Positions 9,901 to 19,499 of a stretch of 38,968 nucleotides of DNA are shown piece by piece (positions within the stretch are counted from its first letter, which is position 1; every line of letters starts with the position of its first letter). This stretch comes from Chara braunii (taxonomy: Eukaryota; Streptophyta; Charophyceae; Charales; Characeae), in NCBI GenBank assembly GCA_003427395.1, contig BFEA01000248.1, positions 1,681,869-1,720,836 on the forward strand. The letters are read 5' to 3'. Under the pieces are notes generated by a model that did no database searches, was not told where the DNA came from, and saw only the letters and a program-made list of their open reading frames with translations. The position numbers were made by a program, and so were the translations under genes.

Positions 9901-11150
9901 GTCGGCTGGGCAGCGCTTCTGTGACACTCTAATGCTGAAATGTCCCTGTCCTGGTGCCCTCTCCCTCTACTTCTACCCACTGACCGCCACTCTGAGGGCC
10001 GTTCCTTTTGTTCCTCCGATGAATGTGCCTCAGTTGTAAGGCAGACTCAGCGAGCAAGACTACTCAAACCCCCCGCTGCACGACGGCCACAGAGTGCCAG
10101 GAGAGGAAAGTCAAGAACTGAGCAAAAAAACAAGTGGAAATAAGGATAAATACATAAATAAATAAAAGAAAATGAATCGGAGTCAACTTAATGCCTCCTT
10201 CCAAATGCACGAATCCTCCTTAATTACCGTGCAGGTTCACTGCAATGCGGGAAGCAACTCCAAACAATTACCATTGGCTTTTGCCTGCCCCTGCCACGTG
10301 CAGAGGTTCCTTATGGCTTTCTCGTAGGATGTAGGTTGTGGGTTCAAACCCTGCAGCCCTCAGCTGCGATTGTGGGGCCTCTCAGCCCTGCCTATTGAGA
10401 GTGGGGCTCCACCGAACAAAGCTCCTCATGGAAGGCATGCACACAATTCTAAAGAAACAGTCGCCTAGCCTAATGGGTTACGTTGTCGGGCGGCCACAGA
10501 CCAGTCGGCCACCCAAAATAAAAGGAATTGGACCGTCAGTCGAACGCCCGACTAGGATTCGTCGGGTATTCTCATCAGAACTGTCGGGGAAAATTAGGGG
10601 TCCTCAGAGGAACTCTGAAATCCCCTGCGTTGACAGCAAGAACTAACCCTTAAATTTAATAAGATGAACAACCGCTTCTGTCTCGCCTGACACTTACCCT
10701 TTTCGTCTATTCTGAGGCTGTCTTCGAATCAGCCAGCCATGACGCGAAGGCATGCTTGTAGGCCTTCGCGCGACCTTTTTCACGCTGGCCAGTTGGCGAG
10801 AGCACAAGCCTCAAATCTTATTTGATTTGATGATGGATTAAAGAAGCAATGAAATTGAAAATGATCAAAGGAATCAAGAAACAAGTCATTAAATGATTAT
10901 TTAGCATTCTCCATCTGATCACAGTCTCATTGATTTAAAGTTTTAAACCTGAATTTATCTATTTACCAACTACGCCAGTTCCCTTTGGAGAAGACTGATT
11001 AATGGTCCCTTTCTTCACCTGTCCATTTCTTCACCGACTGTTGGGCCCTTATTTTGCTTGGTACTGTTGCTGCTGATCGTTCTAGGCCTGGGCCTAGAGG
11101 TTCGAATATCACTACTCTCCGCTGCTATTTTTCCAGGCCTGGAGCATCGG
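9901..11150. other. No gene; two tRNA-like motifs and a hairpin
   Basis: A good TΨC-arm look-alike, GTGGGTTCAAACCCTGC (10336-10352), follows TATGGCTTTCTCGTAGG; it is too short for a tRNA gene. TAGCCTAATGGG (about 10468-10479) matches the pol III box A consensus, with only a poor box B further on. Both could be SINE debris. No supported reading frame. Confidence 0.3.
10743..10770. repeat. 9-bp perfect inverted repeat
   Basis: CGCGAAGGC at 10743-10751 and GCCTTCGCG at 10762-10770 with a 10-base loop. Confidence 0.7.
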
Positions 11151-12500
11151 AGCTAACTAGACTTTGAGGGGGGGGCANTCTTCNGGACGAATACANGGAC
11201 CAGTGCCTTTGGTCTCACCTGGGGATATAGAGAGGACGAGCGGGTACGAGCNNANNCAGGCAGAGACTGGATCAGAGGTGAACCATGCGTCCACNGCCNA
11301 CTTGATNCAGACAAGGGAATGAGGGTTGGTCAATGGCGGNGGCGACNGCAGTTTGGAGAAGTGGATGNGACNGGATTAGTGCAGGTCAGCCAGAGGAAAG
11401 AGTGCGCCCTGCACACNNGGTGGGGGACACATTTGGACAGGGGAGGGGTGCTCACGGNGTACGCAGCGGTAACCTGCCAGGCGGCGAANATGTGAATGTG
11501 GGACTAAGCAAGCNCACTTGAGNCGCGATCAACCATGCCCGCTGGGAACGGAACCTGATTTGGCCATACCCGTGCTCCCCAATGGGCAATAACCGTACCG
11601 CAGTGGGCATGGAGTTCAGCTANGAGCTGAGTANANCGGGAGTGAACTCCNTCATGATCAAAGCATGTTTGCACCTTNCAGTATAGGCGAGCGACAGAGA
11701 CCACTGCCAGCCAGCAGGGGAATAAGCGGTGCCCTGCGGAAAAGGAGGGAAGGCTTTGTGCGACAGCAGGTCGGNGATGAACGCCCGGTATTTGTGACTC
11801 CCTTTGACTGACGCAGTCGNGAGGTAGAAAGGCAGAGTCTCGTGAGGGAATCTGCATGTGAAGGCGCAGTGGGGCTGGGTGTCAAATCCCAGACCAGCTT
11901 GGCTCGCACTGTCAAAGGCGTGGCGGGCAAAGCTTATCTTCCGAGGNCCATCCTGTGAGCACGTGAGACAGGAAGAGGTAAGCGGNGTGACGCNGTCAGT
12001 TCNAGGCAGAAACCCTACAGGAACCAGGCTGCTAGTTGATGACTTCCCAGTACGTCATCAAGTGCAGATCATCTGCCCAAGTGATCGCTGGGAGAATGAA
12101 CGAATCTGGTTGGGTATGATCAGTTCATGAGTAATGGCACAGGTATGTTCTATTGGCTCTAAGACCCGGACAAGATGAAGAATTGAAGTGAGATTCAGAG
12201 AGAGAGAACAGGAGAAAGCTAAATGAGGGAGCTGTTGAACATCGGACGAATAGTACCGACAACTCACACGACGATATCTCGGGGACAAAATCAGAAAACT
12301 AACAAATAAGTCTAGGCTCAAACAAGCGGCAGGGTCACCCATTGCTCATACACGCGCAGAGATTGAAAAAAAGAGTGAGGCAGCCGAGTGATCTTCGGGA
12401 AGTCTAAGTCGTTCAGTGCTGGAATTGCAGCAAAATCTGGGCGTGCATCTGACCAGATTCATTGTACCGATTGGCCCATGANANTTATTATGGAACATGA
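11151..12500. other. Low-quality, N-rich sequence without a recognisable gene
   Basis: About thirty scattered N (11177-12003, 12482, 12484) break every frame. Such single-base ambiguities suggest low or conflicting read coverage, as in collapsed repeats. No domain could be recognised on either strand. Confidence 0.6.
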
Positions 12501-13289
12501 TTGAATGAAAAAGACTTAAACGTGCAGAGTGTGAGTCAACCGTCAATAAGCAGATGCCGCGTCTCTCTGATGTGACTGAACTGGGTAGGAATGTATGTCC
12601 CCACGAAAGTAACCAACCACTCAATCATGCTTGATCTTGACGAGCGGACGTCTTGCTACGACTTGATTCAACCCTCTGTCACTCCCAAAAGGAGGTTTCT
12701 CACCCCCTCGCACTCAGTCGTGAAGACGCTCACGGTGAACAACGACCGAAAGGACCTGGGCAAAATTTGGGGCCAGGTTCGCGTAACTTTACAAGGGCTG
12801 AATTAAATCGAGCACGGCGAATCCAAAGTGAATGCGCCTGTGAGTCCACGTCTGGGTGTAAACAACCGCAGAGGAGAGTGAGACAGAGAGACTGAAAGCG
12901 TATATGCCCGTCGCTGGGAGGGGAAGTGAGTGTGAGGGAGAGGCAAGGTCGAACCAGTGTGAGAGAATCATAGAGAGTGTGCGGTCAGTGCGGATGACAG
13001 GGTGGGAGAGAGAGTAACATCGCCCTCGAGAATGAGTCAAAGGGAAACGCAAATTATTAAGACGGGTAATATGAAGAGCATCGTTCCGCGATCGAAAGAT
13101 GGACTAACGATCATACGCCCCCGTGCAAAGAAGATGTCGGAGCCAATCAAAGTAGCTGCTTCATGAACGGATACAGGCAAAGCTACTCCACTCCCAAAAT
13201 TTGAATTTAGCCTATTCGGTGATCGTCAGGTCTCCTTCCAAGAAAAATTCAGCAGTACGGCGAGAGTAATCTGTCATGATCACGGAACA
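12501..13289. other. No gene recognised
   Basis: Only short frames with no familiar motif. 12880-13020 is rich in GAGAGTG and AGAGAG. The tail end (13213-13289) belongs to the broken minus-strand ORF described at 13213-13567. Confidence 0.35.
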
Positions 13290-13567
13290 GTCGGACACCA
13301 TGTAAATCATGAATAACTGCCTAAAAGGGAGATTAGTAAGTGGAAACTGTACAGGCTGTCTCTTATACACATCTAGATGTGTATAAGAGACAGGTCGGAC
13401 ACCATGTAAATCATGAATAACTGCCTAAAAGGGAGATTAGTAAGTGGAAACTGTACAGGTCCTTTGGTAGGCTTGTCAACAGCGGAGCTCTGAAACAGAT
13501 TCATAAAGGATTGGAGCAATTCATATTTGACCTTATAAATGATGTCCAGCCAGTTCCGCGCAGCCAT
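13213..13567 (-). CDS. Unrecognised minus-strand ORF interrupted by adapter artefact
   Basis: An ATG at 13567-13565 opens a frame with MAARNWLDII, LLQSFMNLFQSS and LPFRQLFMIYMVSD. As assembled it ends in the adapter-derived residues LSLIHI at 13373. If the adapter and one copy of the 66-bp duplicated flank are ignored, the frame passes from the right copy into sequence left of 13290 and stops about 25 codons later near 13213. TTTGATTTCAG stands four bases before the ATG (TTTCAG-ATC-ATG), so this may be an exon with a 3' splice site. The product is not recognised. The frame across the junction depends on the artefact interpretation. Confidence 0.35.
13290..13459. other. Nextera mate-pair junction adapter with false duplication
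   Basis: 13356-13393 is the 38-base junction adapter: CTGTCTCTTATACACATCT followed by its reverse complement AGATGTGTATAAGAGACAG, two Tn5 mosaic ends tail to tail. The 66 bases on its left (13290-13355) and right (13394-13459) are identical, from GTCGGACACC to TGTACAGG. This is the signature of a mate-pair read whose adapter was not trimmed and was assembled into the scaffold. Real genomic sequence most likely holds one copy of the 66 bp and no adapter. Confidence 0.95.
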
Positions 13568-13843
13568 GATCTGAAATCAAACGGTTGACATTACCTGAGT
13601 TAGGCTTGCTGGTGCGACAGGGAAGACCCTGGTAATTAGCCATCACTGTGCTTTTTAATCGCCCGTTATTTATACCCCGCCAACAATGTTCCTAACAGAG
13701 CTCTGAGTCGAAAGGTCGGGAGCAACTGGTGGTGAATACAGTGGTAGAAGGCTTTTCTGAATGTGAGGACGGCGGAGCTGTGGGGACCAGCTTGTGTGAA
13801 ACTGTGAATTAGTGCGAGCCCGTGCTCAAAGACTCTATGTTTT

Positions 13844-14098
13844 CTACACCCGCATCTCTTCAGTTCTCCCGTCGTCGTGTGTGTCTAGCGAGTATGTCCC
13901 TAGGGTTTTCACGTTGAGTTTTGCTTGTGCCCCTATCCTACCTGTTTGACTCGGATTCTCTGCCCTCTCTTCCTCGAAAATTCCAGATTCGCTGTCTGAC
14001 TGTGGGGCGAAGTCGAAGTAATCTTTTCTGGTTGAAAATTTTTTCTCCGTTTCGTTCATTAAGTGAACTATAGACAAACTGAAAAAAACTAACAGCAC
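13844..14098 (-). CDS. Possible 84-codon ORF, unrecognised
   Basis: Open frame with a polar, protein-like composition (NETEKKFSTRKDYFDFAPQ, then SDSESGIFEEERAENPSQ, GTYSLDTHDDG). The start codon is CTG, with an in-frame ATG at residue 14. It lies on the same strand as, and upstream of, the broken ORF at 13213-13567, so the two could be exons of one gene. No family recognised. Confidence 0.25.
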   Translation of the reverse strand: MLLVFFSLSIVHLMNETEKKFSTRKDYFDFAPQSDSESGIFEEERAENPSQTGRIGAQAKLNVKTLGTYSLDTHDDGRTEEMRV

Positions 14099-14220
14099 CG
14101 ATCACTGATCTGCAGGTCAGGGCATTTCAAAATTTTCATTTTCACTTTTTTCTTCTCTATATATCACTGTGCGACAAAAGGAGCATTTGTATCAGCTAAA
14201 GGTGGGGGAGATACAAGCTT

Positions 14221-14341
14221 ACCCTTCCCGCTCCCCTGTCAGTCGTTGAGGACCTCCGAAGCGGGCGCAGCGAGTGACAGGCGTTGTTTGCCCCTGGCTT
14301 CATCGAACAGCAGGCGCCCCGTCCCCGGGTTTCCTCACAAC
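14221..14341 (+). mobile_element. 3' end of an LTR
   Basis: Same sequence family as 945-1063 and followed immediately by a primer-binding site, which fixes it as the end of a 5' LTR reading rightwards. It ends ...TTTCCTCACAAC. The start of the LTR is not visible upstream. Confidence 0.6.
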
Positions 14342-14343
14342 TT

Positions 14344-14360
14344 TGGCGCCGTTGCCGGGG
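14344..14360 (+). other. Primer-binding site, tRNA-Asp
   Basis: TGGCGCCGTTGCCGGGG is exactly complementary to the 3' end of plant tRNA-Asp (CCCCGGCAACGGCGCCA). It is the usual position and sequence for the minus-strand primer of several plant Ty3/gypsy lineages. It indicates that an LTR retrotransposon once began here and read rightwards. Confidence 0.85.
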
Positions 14361-16290
14361 AGGGGACTGCACCCCAAGGCCTCGGCCTTCCCCTATCAAA
14401 CGGGGGTGCACAGGCTAATCAGCTACAGGCTAATTAGCCTCATTAGTGGATTATCTGATTATTTTTTATTTGTTTTAATTCATTAGGTTTTTTTCAGATG
14501 ACTCCTGATCCGGGCGTTTTCCCTGAAGCCGACCCCAGATCAAAGTTGATCTGCTTGCCGAGACGAAAATTGTAAAGCCCTCGGCGACGAAATCTAATGT
14601 TCAGAATTTGATATAAATAATTGTCTTTGTTTTCTTCAAAAATATTCCGAAATTCCCCTTTCTTGCTTATTCTAATTACCGATATTGGTGCAGAATTTTG
14701 GGAAGTTCGCCAGAAGCAAAGTTGTCTGAATTGTTTTTCCGGACATTTTGAGACCTGGTTCGGGAAAAACGGACATTGTATGTGGAAGGGGCGGAGCCCA
14801 ACAGCACCTCGAATTATAAAACAAATAGTGAAATTGTTAATTTTTTTAGTAATTTATTCAAATATAAAAAAGGCAAAAAAAAAAAAAAAAGTAATTCGAT
14901 GAGTTTTTTTCTTAAACCTCAAACGCTAACTACGTAAAATTCCTAGAGTCGAACGGGGTTTACGGTGCGAGTGCGGTCGCGCGCAAAACGTAAAACCCTA
15001 ATAAGGGTAAACCCTAGAAGTAAAAACATATAAAATAATATTTTAAAGTTTGTTTTATTTTTAACTACCAATCCGTGCAGCTTTGGCGGAAAGAACTCCG
15101 AGACCAAAGTTGGGCGGTTTAATCGGTAGAAATTTTTCAATTCCTTCGTTGGTGAAACCGACGGTGGACATTTCAAAAAAACAATTAAATAATTTTAAAA
15201 TTTTAAGCAACAAAAAGGAAATAAAGAGGAAAATCGTCTAAATTCCAAACTAAGAATGCGGCGTGCGCAAGGGGCACGGAATTTTGGGGCGAGTTCTATG
15301 TGAAGCCAGTGCACGGTATAGACGCAAGTAACTTAAAAAAGAGTGAATTATTTGAAATTTTACTAATAAAATTGGAAACATTAGGAATAAATACCTGAAA
15401 ATTAAATAAAAACTATTTTGAAGATTGTTTTTATATCGTTCGTTTGATTCTTCTTAGGCAGCTTTATTTTGGGGATTCGTCCCGAACCCGATCCCAACGG
15501 GGGGAAGGGAAATGCTACCGAATTTTTCCTCAATTCCTAAAAATTATTCTAAAAGCCCTTAAACCTTTGAGTTTTGTTAAACCCCACCAAACCCTAACCC
15601 TTACGAATTACAGATCATAAAAAGGAATTTATCTTGATTAAATCTATTTTTATCAAATTAATGTTGAACAATTACAAAAAAAATTGTAATAAAGTCATAA
15701 AAGTTGATGAAACATTCCAATCTTACTGTATGATCTGTCTTATTGAACTGTAGAGTTAGGAATCATAAAGAAGAATTTATCCCCATTAAATCTATTTTTA
15801 ATTAATTGATTTCCAAAAATTCAAAAAAAAATTGAAACAAAGGCGTAAAAAGTTTTAAAATTGCACTAAGCCCTTCTATACACCTGAACTCTCCCAAATT
15901 GCAGCGTTAAAATAAGAGAATAAGCCGTATTGAAACGTATATTAAATTTCCGATTGGGAGCTAGACTCTACTGGTAAGAGCAGCGCGAGTGGAATCGAGA
16001 GCTATAATTCTCTCGAATAGAGCCCGTGCCTTCTATTCGAAGGATTTTGAAAGAGGCATGTAGGCTCCATTTGAGCCGGGAATTTGGTGGCTCCCGCGTT
16101 TAGGACAGTTTTTTTTTTGGGCTCCATTTTTGAGCCACTGTAGGCAGTCATCTTCTTGGGACTTGTCCCAAACCCGATCCCAACGGGGGGAGGGTAGATG
16201 TTGTCGAAAGTTTCCTAGGATATTGGAGATTCTTTGACCTTTCCTTCCCCTTCTGATTCCCTCGCATCCTACAGACCAAAAGAGAGACTA
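14361..16290 (+). other. AT-rich untranslated interior of the LTR element
   Basis: About 1.9 kb with no reading frame of note. It holds poly(A) at 14874-14891 and two degenerate ~100-bp copies (15612-15705 and 15758-15860, both with ATTAAATCTATTTTT). A ~58-bp motif occurs twice (15455-15513 and 16141-16200, both with CCCGATCCCAACGGGGGG). Two GGCTC...GAGCC mini-hairpins lie at 16063-16077 and 16120-16136. The end, TTCCCTCGCATCCTACAG near 16274, looks like a 3' splice site 26 bp before the ATG of the following ORF. Confidence 0.45.
15455..16200 (+). repeat. Two dispersed copies of a ~58-bp motif
   Basis: 15455-15513 and 16141-16200 share TAGGCAG, a GGGA(T/C)T(C/T)GTCCC core, then CGATCCCAACGGGGGG and an A/G-rich end. 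The purine run could be an old polypurine tract; no function shown. Confidence 0.7.
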
Positions 16291-16300
16291 GCTTGGGTGG

Positions 16301-17602
16301 ATGTGGCCCCCAGCAGAGGTCGAGGAGTTCCCTGTCACGGTGGAATGGTGGCCATGCGAATGCCCAGAGCCACTGGAAGGAGAACTGGTGGAGTTTACCC
16401 TGCCTTCTCGTCCGATTTGTGAGAACGACAACTGCTTCGTGTGGCGATCGATACTTTTGTGGCCAGGGAATTGGTTATGGATGTTTCGGGAGTTGAACGG
16501 AATTAGAGACAATAGGGGAAGACTCGTACCAGGAGCTGGCTTGCGTGAAGTAAAGGCTTTTCTTTTCCTGAGTCTCAAAGCCACAAAGAGGATCGCATTG
16601 TCTCTCGTCACTTGGAGATCGTGCAGACTCATAGATTGGGCCGAGCGATATCTCCAAGAACAAATAGACTTCTTCCGGCAGGAAATGAAACAGGACGTGC
16701 GAAGGTGGCCTAGCAAGTTCCCTGTTAGGGAGGTCTCAGGAGAACTCCATATTGCTGAACTGAGGGTTTTCCCTTACTCAAACAGGCAGTTGAGGACCAC
16801 TGTGCCCACGTTCGTAGTAGACGAGCTGTTCGGGGGAGTAGGAGGTTTGGTGGAGTTCTACTTGACGCTACAAGAGCTTAGTTCTTTCTCTCGTAGCGAC
16901 CTTGACACCGACTATTTCTACTCCTCTCTCTTGACAGGAGGCCTGCGGTGGGGCGGCGAGAGACTCCAGCTTATACAGCTGGTACGGTCTATAGCCCCTA
17001 TGTCGTACCGGTATTGGTCGAGAGCGGCATCGTTAGAGCGGAGGCACCCCCCGCCATCATACGTGTGGGACCTCTTGGACAGAGAACTCAGAGTTGGACC
17101 ATAATACGTTGCTTCGCTGGGACGACTCTTTGTAGACGATTGGGACGCGTGGTGGAGCGACGCTCTCATATCTCTACATCTGGTCGCGCAGTACTACAAG
17201 AGCATAGGCGCACAGGGGTACGCCCTAGAGCCGGAGGCGGACAACGACGAGGTCGACGATGAGGAGGCATGGGAGCCTGACTGGCTAGACACCGATGAGG
17301 ACGATTCCGACTCGGAGGATGACGAGGTAGAGGAGATGGATGAGGCGGACGACTTTGACTCCTACAGGGCAAAGAGGTTGATAAGACCTAGGGAGACTGC
17401 ACTAGGATTCAATATCCCTCTCCCTGTGCACTTAGACGAGAGCGAGAGGACGCCGATTAGGTACACGAGGATGTGGCTAGCAGATGACGTATATATGTGG
17501 ACAGTAATCTTGGAGAGTAGGGGAACAGCCGGTAACCGGCAGGCTGAGGTTGTAACTTTGCTTCTGACGGTCTATTCCCAACAAGAAACCTTTCTCTCCT
17601 AG
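16301..17602 (+). pseudogene. 434-codon acidic-tailed ORF with one internal stop
   Basis: ATG at 16301, 12 bp after an in-frame TAG. The frame is open for 267 codons to a TAA at 17102 and then continues open in the same frame to the stop at 17600-17602. The minus-strand copy has a Lys codon (AAA) where this TAA stands, so the original protein was about 433 residues. The N-terminal part is Trp-rich (PVTVEWWPCECPEP, LLWPGNWLWMFREL). The middle has LRTTVPTFVVDELFGGVGGL and RHPPPSYVWDLLD. Residues ~312-350 are a run of Asp/Glu, followed by RAKRLIRPRETALGFNIPLP. No family recognised. Its position about 1.9 kb after the tRNA-Asp primer-binding site suggests a Gag- or accessory-type product of a non-autonomous LTR element. 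That is inference. Confidence 0.55.
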
Positions 17603-18468
17603 CTTCTAACTCCTCCTCTGAGATCAGCCTGTCGGCTAGAGCTCGTTCCCCGACTCTCCAAGATTAATGTTCAAAGATATACGTTGTTTGTTAGCCACGT
17701 CCTCGTGTACCTAATCGACGTCCTCTTGCTCTCGTCTAAGCGCACAGGGAGAGGGATATCGAATCCTAGTGCAGTCTCCGTAGGTCTTATCAACCTCTTT
17801 GCCCTGTAGGAGTCAGAGTCGTCCGCCTCGTCCATCTTCTCTACCTCATCATCCTTCGAGTCGGAATCGTCCTCATCGGTGTCTACCCAATCAGGCTCAC
17901 ATGCCTCCTCATCGTCGACCTCGTCGTCGTCCGCCTCCGGCTCTAGGGCGTACCTCGGTGCCCCTATGCTCTCGTAGTACTGCGCGACCAGATGTGGAGA
18001 TAAAAGAGCGTCGCTCCACCAGGCGTCCCAATCGTCTACAAAGAGTCATCCCAGCGAAGCAACGTATTTTGGTCTAGCTCTGAGTTTTTTGTCCAGTAGG
18101 TCCCACACGTATGATGGCGGGGGGTGCCTCCACTCTAACGATGCCACTCTCCACCAATCCCTGTACGGCATAGGCACTATAGACCGTACCAGCTCTATAA
18201 GCTGGTGTCTCTCGTTGCCCCAATGTAGGCCTCCTGTGAAGAGAGAGTAGTAGATAAAGTCGGTGTCAAGGTCACTACGAGAGAAAGAACTAAGCTCCTG
18301 TAGCGTCAAGTAGGACTTGACCAAACCTCCTACTCCCCTGAACAGCTCGTCTACTACGCACGTGGGCACAGTGGTCCTCAACTGCCTGTTGGAAAACCCC
18401 CGGCTTAGCAATACGGAGTTCTCCCGAGACCTCCCTAACAGGGAACCTGCTAGGCCACCGTCGCACGT
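16694..18468. repeat. ~1.8-kb inverted repeat, arms ~850 bp, 71-bp spacer
   Basis: Arm 1 is 16694-17550 and arm 2 is 17622-18468, reverse complementary over essentially their full length with small indels (for example 9 bases, CTTACTCAA, near 16773, missing from arm 2). Boundary landmarks are ACGTGCGA(A/C)GGTGGCCTAGC at the outer ends and CAGGCTGA at the inner ends. Transcription through it would give a long fold-back RNA. Each arm carries the 3' part of the acidic-tailed ORF. Confidence 0.9.
17622..18468 (-). pseudogene. Second copy of the acidic-tailed ORF, 3' two thirds
   Basis: Minus-strand paralogue of codons ~132-416 of the ORF at 16301. It keeps LRTTVPTCVVDELFRGVGGL, RHPPPSYVWDLLD and the Asp/Glu tail. 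A TGA stands where the other copy has CGA (GGA-TGA-CTC versus GGA-CGA-CTC, at about 18044). This copy reads through the position of the TAA in the other copy. Its 5' end joins, at 18468, the end of the 80-codon-ORF repeat unit, not the N-terminal part seen at 16301. So it is a rearranged copy; the frame upstream of 18468 is chimeric. Confidence 0.6.
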
Positions 18469-18477
18469 TGTCGACCG

Positions 18478-18681
18478 GGTTTGGTTTTCTGCCAGCACGC
18501 CGATCACACCCTGTGTGACGCCCCACGTCTGTCACCCATGGGAGGGGCAATCGGGGCTCCTGTAACCTGCAAGAAAAATGGTTAGTCCAATACCACTCGA
18601 TGAGCACTGGAGATGACTGAAGACGCAACGACAAGACATTCACAGATCAGTGTCTGGAAGGAACAAAATGTGTATTTCCAT
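18478..18681 (-). repeat. 3' part of the 80-codon-ORF repeat unit (inverted copy)
   Basis: Reverse complement matches 1593-1810, including the TTTCTTGCAG/GTTACAGGAGCCC splice-like site. Confidence 0.75.
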
Positions 18682-18924
18682 TTAATCTAAAATGATAGGG
18701 TCCTCCGCACTGCTCCCGACCCCAGAGATAGATCTTACGTCCAAGTTAGGGAAATCGCTCTGAGTTCCGACTGATCTCACCATCAACCTAGGACGAATCC
18801 TTCGCCCGATAGGGTGTCGCCTATAGCGAGCCCGCTGATCCCATGGAACTTCACTGGAGCTCTCCGTATCTGAGCTAGACTCTCGGGCCCACTGGGGCCA
18901 CAGCTCCAGGTCGAGTTTCACCAT
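18682..18924 (-). CDS. 80-aa hypothetical protein, second copy
   Basis: Same length as the ORF at 1350-1592 and clearly homologous from its MV(K/R)LD start to its (N/D)PIILD end, with DTESSS, VPWDQRARYR and PIGRRIRPR conserved. The conservation of length and frame between two copies 17 kb apart and inverted is the main evidence that it is or was coding. Product unknown. Located immediately downstream (in its own direction) of the GACATT-type repeat array, as in the other copy. Confidence 0.45.
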   Translation of the reverse strand: MVKLDLELWPQWARESSSDTESSSEVPWDQRARYRRHPIGRRIRPRLMVRSVGTQSDFPNLDVRSISGVGSSAEDPIILD

Positions 18925-19059
18925 AAGCTCGTTTGCGTGACGGTCTTTCCTGAATAAGATCTCTGACGTTCTCTCTCCTGATCTCGAATATCTCGATCAG
19001 AAGCAAAGGAAAACATCGGCTTGAACCCTCGATTCCCAGTCCAACCGTCGAGCCTCTCG

Positions 19060-19380
19060 GCCCTAGTCCGATGTTCCGTCCTGAATCCGATAGCCCGGCC
19101 TGAGTCTGATGGTCCCGGCCTGATTTCGAAGGTTCAAGCCTGATCCCAAATATTCGTCTTGGCCCGAAGGTCTCGGTCTGAACTCCAGTGTCCCAGCCTG
19201 ATCTCAAATGCCCCGTCTTAGCCTAGAAGTCCCCGCCTGAACTCCAATGTCTCGACCTGATCTCGTATGCCCGTCTTAGCCCAGAAGTCCCCGCCTGAAC
19301 TCCAATGTCCCGACCTGATCTCGTATGCCCGTGTTAGCCCAGAAGTCCCCGCCTGTACTCCAATGTCCCCCCGAAGTTCC
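19060..19380 (-). repeat. Degenerate ~25-60-bp repeats, GACATTGGAGTTCAGG family
   Basis: On the plus strand units such as GCCTGAACTCCAATGTC, GCCTGATCTCAAATGCCC and TTAGCCCAGAAGTCCCC alternate. CGCCTGAACTCCAATGTC starts near 19228 and 19290 and returns as CGCCTGTACTCCAATGTC near 19350, giving a ~60-bp higher-order unit. This is the inverted counterpart of 1083-1240. Confidence 0.8.
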
Positions 19381-19499
19381 GGTCTGATCCGAAGCCTGGT
19401 CCGTTGACCAAGTCTCGATCCAGACTGAAGCCCGGTCCGTCGAGGTGTCCCGTCAGGTCCCTAAGGGGTTGATCCTTTGGCTGTTTCCGCTCGCGGATG

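Noticed and set aside
9300-9980. Ser/Leu/Pro-rich frames on both strands
   Set aside because: Pyrimidine-rich low-complexity sequence; no conserved motif and no support from neighbouring sequence.
10336-10479. tRNA genes
   Set aside because: Only isolated box A- or box B-like elements; no complete cloverleaf, and spacing is wrong for a tRNA.
14988-15600. Interstitial telomere repeats (AAACCCTAA near 14992, AAACCCTAACCC near 15588)
   Set aside because: Single isolated copies in AT-rich DNA; no tandem run.
15961-16030. tRNA gene at GAGCTAGACTCTACTGGTAAG
   Set aside because: The D-arm resemblance is good but no proper anticodon arm or box B follows.
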